Origin: Betaproteobacteria bacterium
GTDB lineage: Bacteria > Pseudomonadota > Gammaproteobacteria > Burkholderiales > SG8-39
Length of the DNA: 12,310 nt
Assembly: GCA_016867955.1 (NCBI GenBank)
Contig: VGIE01000027.1
Coordinates: 1-12,310, forward strand
Direction of reading: 5' to 3'
Made by a program: the position numbers and the translations under genes. A model generated the notes under the pieces. That model was given only the letters and a program-made list of their open reading frames with translations. It searched no databases and was not told where the DNA came from. Below are positions 1 through 6,852 of the stretch, piece after piece (position 1 is the first letter of the stretch; each line of letters opens with the position of its first letter).

Positions 1-1
1 G

Positions 2-1200
2 ACGACGACCGATGCCGCGAATGCCTGGCGGCTCGCAACCCCCGGCGCGAAGGGCTGGGGCGGCTCGGCGCGGCCGGGCGCCGCGGACAAGTATTTCATC
101 CTCTCCGTCGACAGCCACCTCGGCCCGCCGCCAACGCTGTTCCGCGATCGCATCGAGAGGAAATACGTCGAGCGCCTCGCGCGCGTGGAAACCATCGGCG
201 GCCGCAGGCACCTGGTGCAGGAGGGCATGCGGCCGCGCCTGCTGATCGACGACAAGGTGGAGGGCGAAGACCTGCTGCGCGCCCGGGCGGGAACCTCCAC
301 GCAGATGCTGCTGCTCGGGGGCGGCTCGATCATGAGCGAGCGCGTCTCGCACCAGGACCTGGACGGCATCGACGGCGAAGTGATCTTCCCCAATGGGCCC
401 GGCCTGATGATCTGGGCCACCACCGACGCGGAGTTTTCGCAGGCGCAGTGCCGCATCTGGAATGACTGGGCCTGGGAGACCTGCCTGCCTTTCAAGGAGC
501 GCTGCCACCCGACGGCGGCGATTGCCACGGGCGACCTCAAGGGAGCCGTTGCGGAAGTCCAGCGCATTGCAAAGCTGGGGTACCGCGCGATCACCCTGCC
601 CAACAAGCCCACGTGGGGCCCGGCCGATGCCGCGCACCCCAACTACAACCAGCCCGCCTTCGACCCGCTGTGGGCGGCAATCCAGGATGCCGGCCTCGCC
701 ATGTGCTTCCACATCGCCACCGGCAGCGACCCGCGCGTGGCGCGCGGCGACGGCGGTGCGGTGATCAACGAGGTGGTGCATGCCACAACGCCGATCATGG
801 AGCCGGTGGTCAACTTGTGCGCGTCCGGGGTGTTCGAGCGCTTCCGGAAGCTGCGTTTCGCCACCATCGAAGCGAACGGCGGCTGGGTGCCCTGGCTGAT
901 CGGCCGCATGGACGAGATCTACCGCAAGCAGCACATGTGGGTGCGGCCGAAGCTGAAGGCCCTGCCCAGCGAGTACTGGCGCGCCCACGGCGCCACCTCG
1001 GTGTGCGACGACCATTCCGCGCTGTTGCTCGCCGAACACTGCGGCCTGGAGAACAACCTCATGTTTGCCAATGACTACCCGCACCACGAGGGCACCTGGC
1101 CGCACTCGGCCGAGGCCATCGAGCGGCAGATGGGACACCTTCGCGAGGACACGCGGCGGAGGATGGCAGCGGTGCGGGACGCGCCCGCGGACCGAGGCGC
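2..1200 (+). CDS. Amidohydrolase family protein (ACMSD-related metal-dependent hydrolase), 5' edge and C-terminus irregular
   Basis: TIM-barrel metal-dependent hydrolase of the amidohydrolase-2 / ACMSD-related family; such enzymes hydrolyse or decarboxylate carboxylic substrates in the cytoplasm. The exact substrate cannot be told. Seen: a DSH metal motif (codons 110-118, family form DxH), FHIATG with the barrel His at 710-712, ANGGWVPW, and the conserved late motif NDYPHHEGTWP with Asp at 1073-1075. The frame is open from base 2 and base 1 is a G, so an ATG using the last two bases before the window plus base 1 is likely; that start is inferred. Homology is convincing to about codon 1151 (EDTRRR). 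The usual C-terminal helix (ILGxNAARLFG-like) is absent. Instead the frame continues without a stop through an inverted-repeat block and into the next gene, so the end given here is approximate. The next gene has its own signal peptide and ribosome site, which argues against a true fusion. Family certain, exact end uncertain. Confidence 0.82.
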
Positions 1201-1299
1201 GAGGATGGGGGTGAAGCCAGCCCGCGCCGCGATCCCGCCCGCGGAGCCCATCCTCCCTGCAGCGAATCCTCCGGCCGCAGCGAAAAACGCGGTCCGCGG
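1154..1299. repeat. Block of interlocking inverted repeats behind the amidohydrolase
   Basis: Three inverted-repeat pairs interlock here. GAGGATGGG (1201-1209) pairs perfectly with CCCATCCTC (1247-1255). GGAGGAT (1158-1164) pairs with ATCCTCC (1266-1272). CCGCGGACC (1185-1193) pairs with GGTCCGCGG (1291-1299). No T-run follows, so it is not a standard intrinsic terminator. Amidohydrolase homology stops at the left edge of the block. It resembles a dispersed intergenic palindromic repeat, but copy number elsewhere is unknown. The arms are read directly; their identity as a mobile or repeated element is inferred. Confidence 0.5.
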
Positions 1300-1396
1300 C
1301 TTGCCCGCCCTCCCTGTTCGGTGCCATGATGGCCAAACCGTCGCACCCAGGGGCGGACGCCGACGCGCACAACCTTGCCCCCCGAGGAGAACTGGA

Positions 1397-2113
1397 ATGA
1401 CCTTCCCGCTGCGCCTCCCGCGCGCGGCATCCCGCGCCGTCTGCGGCCTGCTCGCCGGACTGCTTGCATGGCTCGCACCATCGCCCGCGCTTGCCGCCTG
1501 CACCGATGCGCCGCAGGTGGGCGTGGACTGGAGTGGCTGCGAGAAGCGCCGCCTGGTGCTGCGCAAAGGGGAGTTGCGCGACGCGCGCTTTGTCGGCGCC
1601 GACATGGGCCGCACCGACCTCGCCTCGGCCAACCTCGCCGGCGCGGACCTGTCGCGTGCCAGCATCGACCATGCGCGCCTGAGCAGCGCCGATCTCAGCC
1701 GGGCCAAGTTGGTCCAGGCGAATGGTTACCGCGCCAATTTCAGCGGTGCGAAGCTGGCCGGCGCCGACCTGACGAAAGCCGAATTCTCGCGCGCCAACTT
1801 CAGCCAGGCCGATTTCTCCGGTGCCAATCTGGAGAAGACCGACCTCCACCGCGCCGTGCTGCGTGGAGCCACCCTCTCTGGCGCGAACATGACGGGAACC
1901 GATCTGGCACGCGCCAACCTTACGCAGACCAGGCTCGGAGGCACCCTGCTTGCGCAGGCTGACCTAGGGCTGGCACGGCTGGAAGGTGTGGACCTAACCG
2001 ACACCCGGGGACTGACGCAGGCGCAGCTGAATTCGGCCTGCGGCGACGGGCAGAACCGTCTGCCCAAGGGCCTCACCCGCCCGGCGGCGTGTCCCTGCAA
2101 GTCGCAGGATTAA
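1397..2113 (+). CDS. Secreted pentapeptide-repeat protein
   Basis: 238-residue exported protein folding as a right-handed quadrilateral beta-helix. Residues 1-33 form a Sec signal peptide: Arg-rich start, Leu/Ala core GLLAGLLAWLA, and an ALA cleavage site before ACTD. From about residue 55 to 205 the chain is A(D/N)LXX pentapeptides (for example SGANL, AGADL, SRANF). The tail GLTQAQLNSACGDGQNRLP is a known ending of this type of protein, and Cys in ACTD, GCEK, ACGD and CPC may form disulphides. GAGGAG (1384-1389), 7 nt before the ATG, supports this start. The gene is in the same frame as the upstream amidohydrolase with no intervening stop, but the signal peptide shows translation starts here. 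Function unknown; pentapeptide proteins range from gyrase protectors to structural scaffolds, and a periplasmic location argues against gyrase protection. Confidence 0.9.
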   Translation: MTFPLRLPRAASRAVCGLLAGLLAWLAPSPALAACTDAPQVGVDWSGCEKRRLVLRKGELRDARFVGADMGRTDLASANLAGADLSRASIDHARLSSADLSRAKLVQANGYRANFSGAKLAGADLTKAEFSRANFSQADFSGANLEKTDLHRAVLRGATLSGANMTGTDLARANLTQTRLGGTLLAQADLGLARLEGVDLTDTRGLTQAQLNSACGDGQNRLPKGLTRPAACPCKSQD

Positions 2114-2272
2114 CCCCAAGGCCCGCCAGCGGCGCTGCTCTGCCGCATTGCTCTGTCAGTATTCAACTTGCGAACGTGGAACTGGCAATGGTTTACCTAT
2201 CGATACTGTCACCATTTTACCGGCGGCCGCGGCACCCCCCGTTCGATGGCCCGCGGGGGTAAAATTGAAAAC
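2114..2272 (+). promoter_or_regulatory. Intergenic region with probable proA promoter
   Basis: Gap of 159 bases between the pentapeptide gene and proA, markedly AT-richer than its surroundings at 2155-2220. It holds TTGCGA (2168-2173), a possible -35, followed by AATGGTTTAC (2187-2196) and the TATCGATACT stretch (2198-2207). No unambiguous -10 at standard spacing can be fixed. A similar TTGCGA/AATGGTTTAC arrangement precedes the dienelactone hydrolase gene at 8766-8786. A 5-bp GCGGC/GCCGC hairpin at 2129-2146 has no T-run and is a weak terminator candidate. Confidence 0.35.
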
Positions 2273-3556
2273 ATGAACGCGATCTCTCCCGCCGCCATCG
2301 GCGATGTCAAACAATACATGCTCACCCTGGGCCGGCAGGCGCGCGCCGCCGCGCGCGAACTCGCGCGCGCAAGCACCGCATCCAAGAACGCCGCCCTCTT
2401 TGTCATGGCCGCCGCGATCCGCCGCGACGCGACAAGGCTCATGACGGCGAATGCGCAGGACATCGCCTCGGCGCGCGCCGCCGGCAAGGACGCCGCCTTC
2501 ATCGACCGCCTTACGCTGTCGGCCAAGTCGGTGGAAGCCATGGCCGCGGGACTCGAGCAGGTGGCTTTGCTCACCGACCCGATCGGCGAGGTGACGGAGG
2601 TGCGCGAGCAGCCTTCGGGCATCAAGGTGGGGCGCATGCGCGTGCCGCTGGGCGTGGTGGGGATCATTTATGAATCGCGGCCCAACGTAACGGCGGACGC
2701 CGCGGCGCTGTGCCTGAAATCGGGCAATGCCTGCATCCTGCGAGGCGGCTCGGAATCGGTGCATTCGAACGTCGCGATTGCCGCCTGCGTCAGCGAGGGC
2801 CTGCGCACCGCCGGCCTGCCGGAGGGGGCGGTGCAGGTGGTGGCGACGCCTGATCGCGCGGCGGTGGGCGAGCTGCTGACCATGACCGAATACGTGGACA
2901 TCGTGGTGCCGCGCGGCGGCAAGAGCCTGATCGAGCGCATCATGGCCGAGTCGCGCATCCCGATGATCAAGCACCTCGACGGCGTGTGCCATGTCTACAT
3001 CGACGACAGCGCCGACCTGGAAAAGGCGGTGAAGATCGCCGACAACGCCAAGACGCAGCGCTACGGCACCTGCAACACCATGGAGACGCTGCTGGTGGCC
3101 GAGTCCGTCGCGCCGAAGGTGCTGCCGCGGCTGGCCAAGATCTACATCGACAAGGGCGTGGAGCTGCGCGGCGACGAGCGCTCGCGCGGCCTGGTGCCGC
3201 AGATGGAAAAGGCCGCCGAGGAGGACTGGTACACCGAATACCTCGCGCCGGTACTGTCGGTGCGGGTGGTGAAGGGGCTGGACGAGGCCATGGAGCACAT
3301 CGCCCGGTACGGCTCGCAGCACACCGATGCAATCGTCACCGAGGACAGGGCGCATGCCGAGCGCTTCATCCGCGAGGTCGATTCGAGCTCGGTGATTGTG
3401 AATGCCTCGACGCGCTTTGCCGACGGCTTCGAGTATGGCCTGGGCGCCGAGATCGGCATCTCCACCGACAAGCTTCACGCGCGCGGCCCGGTGGGACTGG
3501 AAGGCCTGACCTCGCAGAAATACGTTGTCTTTGGCGACGGACACGTCCGCAAGTGA
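2273..3556 (+). CDS. proA: Glutamate-5-semialdehyde dehydrogenase (gamma-glutamyl phosphate reductase)
   Basis: Second step of proline synthesis in the cytoplasm: NADPH-dependent reduction of L-glutamyl-5-phosphate to glutamate-5-semialdehyde. The 427-residue product has normal ProA length. Landmarks: YESRPNVTADA, SGNACILRGGSES (from residue 150), VPRGGKSLI, IKHLDGVCHVY, and the catalytic thiol in YGTCNTMET (Cys267). Later motifs are GSQHTDAIVTED, VIVNASTRFADG and GAEIGISTDKLHARGPVGLEGL near the end. The ATG at 2273 is preferred over an in-frame TTG at 2168 because the 35 extra residues (Trp/His-rich) are not ProA-like and the family N-terminus begins here; the ribosome site is weak. The stop overlaps the next gene by 4 nt. 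proA next to nadD is common in Betaproteobacteria; here one extra gene is interposed. proB is not in the window. Confidence 0.97.
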   Translation: MNAISPAAIGDVKQYMLTLGRQARAAARELARASTASKNAALFVMAAAIRRDATRLMTANAQDIASARAAGKDAAFIDRLTLSAKSVEAMAAGLEQVALLTDPIGEVTEVREQPSGIKVGRMRVPLGVVGIIYESRPNVTADAAALCLKSGNACILRGGSESVHSNVAIAACVSEGLRTAGLPEGAVQVVATPDRAAVGELLTMTEYVDIVVPRGGKSLIERIMAESRIPMIKHLDGVCHVYIDDSADLEKAVKIADNAKTQRYGTCNTMETLLVAESVAPKVLPRLAKIYIDKGVELRGDERSRGLVPQMEKAAEEDWYTEYLAPVLSVRVVKGLDEAMEHIARYGSQHTDAIVTEDRAHAERFIREVDSSSVIVNASTRFADGFEYGLGAEIGISTDKLHARGPVGLEGLTSQKYVVFGDGHVRK

Positions 3557-4254
3557 TCCAGCCACCTCCGGGAACGCGGGCGGCCTGGTATTTCGATTTC
3601 ATATCCCCGTACGCCTGGCTGCAGTTCGCCGCGCACCCCGACTTGTTCTGGCGTTTGGACGAGTCGTCTGGTCTGCACTTTAAGCCGATCGTGTTTGCCG
3701 GCCTACTTGCGCACTGGGGTCACAAGGGCCCGGTGGAGATCCCGGGGAAGCGCCGCCAGACCTACCGCATAATTGCCTGGACCGCGGCCCAGCGCGGCGT
3801 CACCGTGAAGTTTCCGCCTGGCCATCCGTTCAATCCCATTCCTGCCCTGCGGCTCGCCATCGCGCTGTCGGCAACGCGGCCTGCGCTGCCCGTGGTAAAG
3901 ACGATCTTCGAGTTCATCTGGCAGGAAGGCCATTCGCTCGCCGACGACTGGGCGCTGCTGTGCGGGCGGCTGGGGCTCGCAACCGCCGAGGCGGACGCGC
4001 TCATCGGCGCCGCCGCAGTCAAGGACCGGCTGCGCGCCAACGGTGAGGAAGCGATCATGCAGGGCATCTACGGCGTGCCGACGTTTGCCATACAGACGCC
4101 CGCCGCCGGGCGCGCCGAACTTTTCTGGGGTGAGGATGCGACCGGCCTGCTGCGCGCCTGGCTGACCGACCCTTCCCTGTTCGCCACGCCACAGATGCGC
4201 GCGCTCGACGCGCTGCCAGTCGCCGCGTCCCGCAAGGGCGCACCGTCCTCATGA
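3553..4254 (+). CDS. DsbA-like 2-hydroxychromene-2-carboxylate isomerase family protein
   Basis: 233-residue thioredoxin-fold protein of the DSBA / GST-kappa-like superfamily. The best studied member, NahD, isomerises 2-hydroxychromene-2-carboxylate in naphthalene breakdown using glutathione as cofactor. Seen: FDFISPYAWLQ with the family's conserved Ser (Ser18) in place of the Dsb CxxC, FKPIVFAGLL (43-52), a helical insert, the cis-Pro loop GVPTF (174-178), and FWGED (191-195). The lack of CxxC argues against disulphide exchange. The start is GTG at 3553 in a GTGA overlap with the proA stop, and the end overlaps nadD as ATGA, so it is translationally coupled to both. It is cytoplasmic, with no signal peptide. 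No other aromatic-degradation gene is nearby, so the physiological substrate is open; a general glutathione-dependent role is as likely as naphthalene catabolism. Confidence 0.87.
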   Translation: MIQPPPGTRAAWYFDFISPYAWLQFAAHPDLFWRLDESSGLHFKPIVFAGLLAHWGHKGPVEIPGKRRQTYRIIAWTAAQRGVTVKFPPGHPFNPIPALRLAIALSATRPALPVVKTIFEFIWQEGHSLADDWALLCGRLGLATAEADALIGAAAVKDRLRANGEEAIMQGIYGVPTFAIQTPAAGRAELFWGEDATGLLRAWLTDPSLFATPQMRALDALPVAASRKGAPSS

Positions 4255-4928
4255 GCAGCGCCCGTCCCGGCGCCATCGGCGTGTTCGGCGGCAGCTTCGA
4301 TCCGGTGCACATCGGCCACCTGCGCCTCGCCGAAGAAGCACGCGAATGCCTGGCGCTCGAATCGGTGCGCTGGGTGCCGACCGGCGTGCCGGGCCATCGT
4401 GGCGAACCCCTGGCCACGCCGGCCCAGCGCCTCGACATGCTGCGGCTGGCGCTGTCCGGCGACGCCTATTGCGAACTCGACACCGCGGAACTCGACTCGG
4501 CCGCGCCCACCTACACGGTCAATTCGCTCGCCCGCCTGAGGGGCGAATTCGGCCCCGCGCGACCGCTGGTGCTCATCATCGGCAGTGACCAGTTCATTGC
4601 GCTGCACACCTGGCGCGACTGGGAGCGCCTGTTCGCGTTCGCCCACATTGCCGTCGCCGAGCGGCCCGGGCACCGCGTCGACGCGGCGCAGCTGGCGCCG
4701 GCCGTCGCCGGACTATGGCAGCAGCACCGCACCGGAGCGCGCGATGAACGCCTGAAATCGCAGCCCTGCGGACTTATCGCGCCCTTTCCGATGACGGCAC
4801 TGGAGATTTCATCCACCGCCATCCGCGACGCAATCCGTGAAAAGCGCAGCGCCCGGCATTTGCTTCCGAACGATGTTCTCGCCTATATTCATTCGCACCA
4901 CCTCTACCGTACCGCGGGCACATACTGA
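4251..4928 (+). CDS. nadD: Nicotinate-nucleotide adenylyltransferase
   Basis: Adenylates nicotinate mononucleotide to deamido-NAD, the penultimate step of NAD synthesis, in the cytoplasm. The 225-residue product carries the nucleotidyltransferase signature GGSFDPVHIGH (residues 13-23; His20 and His23 contact ATP phosphates), APTYTVNSL, LIIGSDQF, and the C-terminal ISSTAIR motif (186-192). Length is normal for NadD. The ATG lies in a 4-nt overlap with the upstream stop, and the family N-terminus begins a few residues in, so the start is firm. It leads the conserved nadD-rsfS-rlmH series. Confidence 0.96.
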   Translation: MSSARPGAIGVFGGSFDPVHIGHLRLAEEARECLALESVRWVPTGVPGHRGEPLATPAQRLDMLRLALSGDAYCELDTAELDSAAPTYTVNSLARLRGEFGPARPLVLIIGSDQFIALHTWRDWERLFAFAHIAVAERPGHRVDAAQLAPAVAGLWQQHRTGARDERLKSQPCGLIAPFPMTALEISSTAIRDAIREKRSARHLLPNDVLAYIHSHHLYRTAGTY

Positions 4929-4986
4929 TGCGACAGGCGCAGCGCCAACCGCCGGCACGCCCCACCCGCACAGACAGGGCTCTCGC

Positions 4987-5493
4987 TTGAAAGACGTACG
5001 CAAGCTGCAGAATGCCGTGGTTTCAGCCCTCGAAGACATCAAGGCCCGCGACATCCAGGCGTTCGACGTCACCCACGTCACCGCCATGTTCGACCGCGTC
5101 ATCATAGCCAGCGCCGATTCCGGGCGCCAGTTGAAGGCGCTGGCACGCAACGTGCAGGACAGGGCGCGCGACGCCGGCTGGCGCGTGTCAGGCATCGAGG
5201 GCGAGGACGGCGGCGACTGGGTGCTGGTCGACCTCGGCGACATCGTCGTGCACCTCATGCAGCCGGCAGTACGCGCGCACTACAACCTGGAGGAGTTGTG
5301 GGGGCAGCCCAGGCCGCGCGCGCCACGTGCGCCACGCAATGGCAGGACGACAGATGCGCCCGACAAGCCGGCACGGACGTCGAGGCCTGCGAGGTCTGCC
5401 GCCATCGCGAAACCGGCGAAATCAGCTCCCGCCACGCCCCACCGGGCAGAGCGCCCGGCGCGGAAGAAGGCTGCTCCGGCCACCGGCGCCTGA
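4987..5493 (+). CDS. rsfS: Ribosome silencing factor RsfS with long basic C-terminal tail
   Basis: RsfS (Iojap/DUF143) binds ribosomal protein uL14 on the large subunit and blocks subunit joining during starvation. Seen: KLQNAVVSALEDIKARDI near the start, the core motif GDWVLVDLGDIVVHLM (76-91), and YNLEELW (99-105). The core is about 107 residues, matching the family; residues 108-168 are an extra Pro/Ala/Arg/Lys-rich, probably disordered tail. The start is chosen as TTG at 4987, giving LKDVRKLQ, where homologues begin MDIRKLQ. In-frame ATGs at 4837 and 4873 exist but would overlap nadD by 56-92 nt and add non-family residues. The ribosome site before TTG is poor, so translation may depend on flow from nadD 58 nt upstream. 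Function is sure, the exact start less so. Confidence 0.9.
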   Translation: MKDVRKLQNAVVSALEDIKARDIQAFDVTHVTAMFDRVIIASADSGRQLKALARNVQDRARDAGWRVSGIEGEDGGDWVLVDLGDIVVHLMQPAVRAHYNLEELWGQPRPRAPRAPRNGRTTDAPDKPARTSRPARSAAIAKPAKSAPATPHRAERPARKKAAPATGA

Positions 5494-5590
5494 GCGCACC
5501 CACCGCGGTCATCCGCTGCGCCCTTCCTCTCAACGCGGATGCCGGATTGAATATCCACTTTGTTGCCGCGAGGCCGTCAAGAGAGCCGGC

Positions 5591-5619
5591 GCAGGGCTGC
5601 GGGACCCCGCGAACCCTGC
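5591..5619 (+). promoter_or_regulatory. GC-rich hairpin just upstream of rlmH
   Basis: Two stacked stems: GCAGGG (5591-5596) with CCCTGC (5614-5619), and inside it GCGGG (5599-5603) with CCCGC (5606-5610) around an AC loop. It ends 22 nt before the rlmH start codon, in the 148-nt rsfS-rlmH gap, and has no T-run. It may modulate rlmH translation, act as an RNA processing site, or have no role. The pairing is seen; the function is inference. Confidence 0.4.
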
Positions 5620-5641
5620 CCGTGCACCCCGGGGGACAGAC

Positions 5642-6112
5642 CTGAAACTCTACATCCTTGCCGTCGGCAATCGCATGCCGCGCTGGATCGAGGACGGCTA
5701 CGCGGAATACGCCGGGCGGATGCCGAAGAGTGCGCGCCTGTCGCTTGTCGAAGTGCGGCCGGAGCCGCGCACCTGCGGCAAGACGGTAGCGCAGTTGACC
5801 GAGGCCGAAGCCCATCGCATCGAGGCGGCAATACCGGCCGACTGCGAGCGCATCGTGCTCGATGAACGGGGGCGGGAGTTCACCACGCGCGAATTTGCCG
5901 CCTGGCTGGAGAAGAAACTGGATGACCGACGCGACCTGGCCTTTCTCATCGGCGGGCCGGACGGGCTCGCCCCGCGCCTGAAGGCCGGCGCGGCGGTGCG
6001 GATGCGCCTCTCCGACATGACCCTGCCGCACGGCCTCGCGCGCGTGCTGCTCGCCGAGCAGCTTTACCGCGCGGTCTCGATCATGCAGCATCATCCCTAT
6101 CACCGCGAATAG
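5642..6112 (+). CDS. rlmH: 23S rRNA (pseudouridine1915-N3) methyltransferase
   Basis: SPOUT-class methyltransferase that uses S-adenosylmethionine to methylate N3 of pseudouridine 1915 in helix 69 of 23S rRNA on assembled 70S ribosomes. The 156-residue product matches the family's 155-156 residues exactly when begun at LKLYILAVGNRMPRWI. The SAM-binding trefoil knot is present: FLIGGPDG (101-108) and LSDMTLPHGLARVLLAEQLYRA (123-144), plus the invariant C-terminal HPYHRE. The codon at the expected start is CTG; no in-frame ATG, GTG or TTG occurs between it and an ATG at 5327 inside rsfS. GGGGGAC lies 5-11 nt upstream as a possible ribosome site. CTG initiation is therefore the simplest reading. 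A start mutation or sequencing error is the alternative. Confidence 0.93.
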   Translation: MKLYILAVGNRMPRWIEDGYAEYAGRMPKSARLSLVEVRPEPRTCGKTVAQLTEAEAHRIEAAIPADCERIVLDERGREFTTREFAAWLEKKLDDRRDLAFLIGGPDGLAPRLKAGAAVRMRLSDMTLPHGLARVLLAEQLYRAVSIMQHHPYHRE

Positions 6113-6164
6113 ATCCGGGACTGTTCCGGCTCGTTCGCGGAACGTTCCGCGCTCCGTCCCGGAT
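6113..6164. repeat. Inverted repeat enclosing a perfect palindrome in the rlmH-maf spacer
   Basis: Outer arms ATCCGGGAC (6113-6121) and GTCCCGGAT (6156-6164) are perfect 9-bp complements. Between them lies the perfect 14-bp palindrome GCGGAACGTTCCGC (6137-6150). The left arm begins inside the final base of the rlmH stop. No T-run follows. It could be an RNA processing or attenuation hairpin, a REP-like element, or a protein site; none is proven. Confidence 0.45.
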
Positions 6165-6195
6165 GCCCGGAAATCGCACAAAGAAGGCCGGACAC

Positions 6196-6813
6196 ATGCA
6201 GGTTCTTGGAGATTGGGTCTACCTCGCATCGCGCAGCCCGCGGCGGCGCGAGCTGCTCACGCAGATCGGCATCGGTTTCGAGATGCTCCTGCTGCGTGAA
6301 GGCAACGATCGCGCGCCGGACGTGGACGAGACACCGCGCCCGGGCGAACCGCCCGACCATTACGTGATGCGTGTCAGCCGTGACAAGGCGGCGATGGGCT
6401 GGCGCAGGCTGGTCGAGCGCCGCCTGCCGCGCCTGCCGGTGCTGGCCGCCGACACCACGGTCTGCCTGGGCGATCGCATCCTCGGCAAGCCGGCCGACCG
6501 CGCCGAGGCCGCCACCATGCTGGCGGCGCTCTCCGGGCGCGAACACCGGGTGCTCACCGCGGTGGCGATACAATTCGACGCGTTCCTGGAGACAGCGGTG
6601 AGCGAAAGCGTGGTACGGTTCGACGCGCTCGACGAGGCGATGATCGCGGCCTATGTCGCCACCGGCGAACCCATGGACAAGGCTGGTGCCTACGGCATTC
6701 AGGGGCGCGCGGCGGCCTTCATCGCGGAGCTGCGCGGCAGCTTTTCCGGCGTGATGGGGCTGCCCTTGTACGAGACGGCCACGCTGCTGCGGCACCTGCG
6801 GAAGAAATTGTAG
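6196..6813 (+). CDS. maf: Maf-type nucleoside triphosphate pyrophosphatase (YhdE-like, dTTP/UTP)
   Basis: Maf proteins hydrolyse dTTP, UTP and modified nucleotides to monophosphates, a house-cleaning role in the cytoplasm. Seen in the 205-residue product: LASRSPRRRELL (10-21), DETPRPGEPP (44-53), AADTTVCLGDRILGKP (84-99) with the catalytic Asp (Asp86), DKAGAYGIQG (161-170) and GVMGLPLYET (185-194). The DKAGAYGIQG form is typical of the YhdE rather than the YceF branch. ATG 6196 is chosen over ATG 6163 because AGAAGG (6182-6187) sits 8 nt upstream, while 6163 lies in the right arm of an inverted repeat and lacks a ribosome site. The stop is 2 nt before an ATG that was probably the original rng start. 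Confidence 0.94.
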   Translation: MQVLGDWVYLASRSPRRRELLTQIGIGFEMLLLREGNDRAPDVDETPRPGEPPDHYVMRVSRDKAAMGWRRLVERRLPRLPVLAADTTVCLGDRILGKPADRAEAATMLAALSGREHRVLTAVAIQFDAFLETAVSESVVRFDALDEAMIAAYVATGEPMDKAGAYGIQGRAAAFIAELRGSFSGVMGLPLYETATLLRHLRKKL

Positions 6814-6814
6814 C

Positions 6815-6852
6815 GATGAAAGTGGACATCCTCATCAACGTCACCCCGCAGG
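6815..6852 (+). repeat. Direct repeat, upstream copy of the rng 5' end
   Basis: First copy of a 38-bp direct repeat. 35 of 38 positions match 6931-6968, including a perfect 28-bp block (6825-6852 versus 6941-6968). It encodes MKVDILINVTPQ, the N-terminus expected for RNase G, and starts 2 nt after the maf stop with GGAAGAAA (6800-6807) as ribosome site. It looks like the ancestral rng start. Confidence 0.9.

Noticed and set aside
185..2113. One 642-codon fusion of amidohydrolase and pentapeptide protein
   Set aside because: An internal signal peptide and GAGGAG ribosome site mark a separate start at 1397, and ATG 185 lies inside the amidohydrolase; kept only as a finding about the missing stop.
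2986..3552. Upstream extension of the isomerase ORF within proA
   Set aside because: The frame is open by chance inside proA; homology to the isomerase family starts only after GTG 3553.
2156..3565. Minus-strand ORF of 469 codons opposite proA
   Set aside because: Antisense shadow produced by GC-rich codon bias; His/Arg/Ala-rich with no recognisable domain, while the + strand gives a full ProA.
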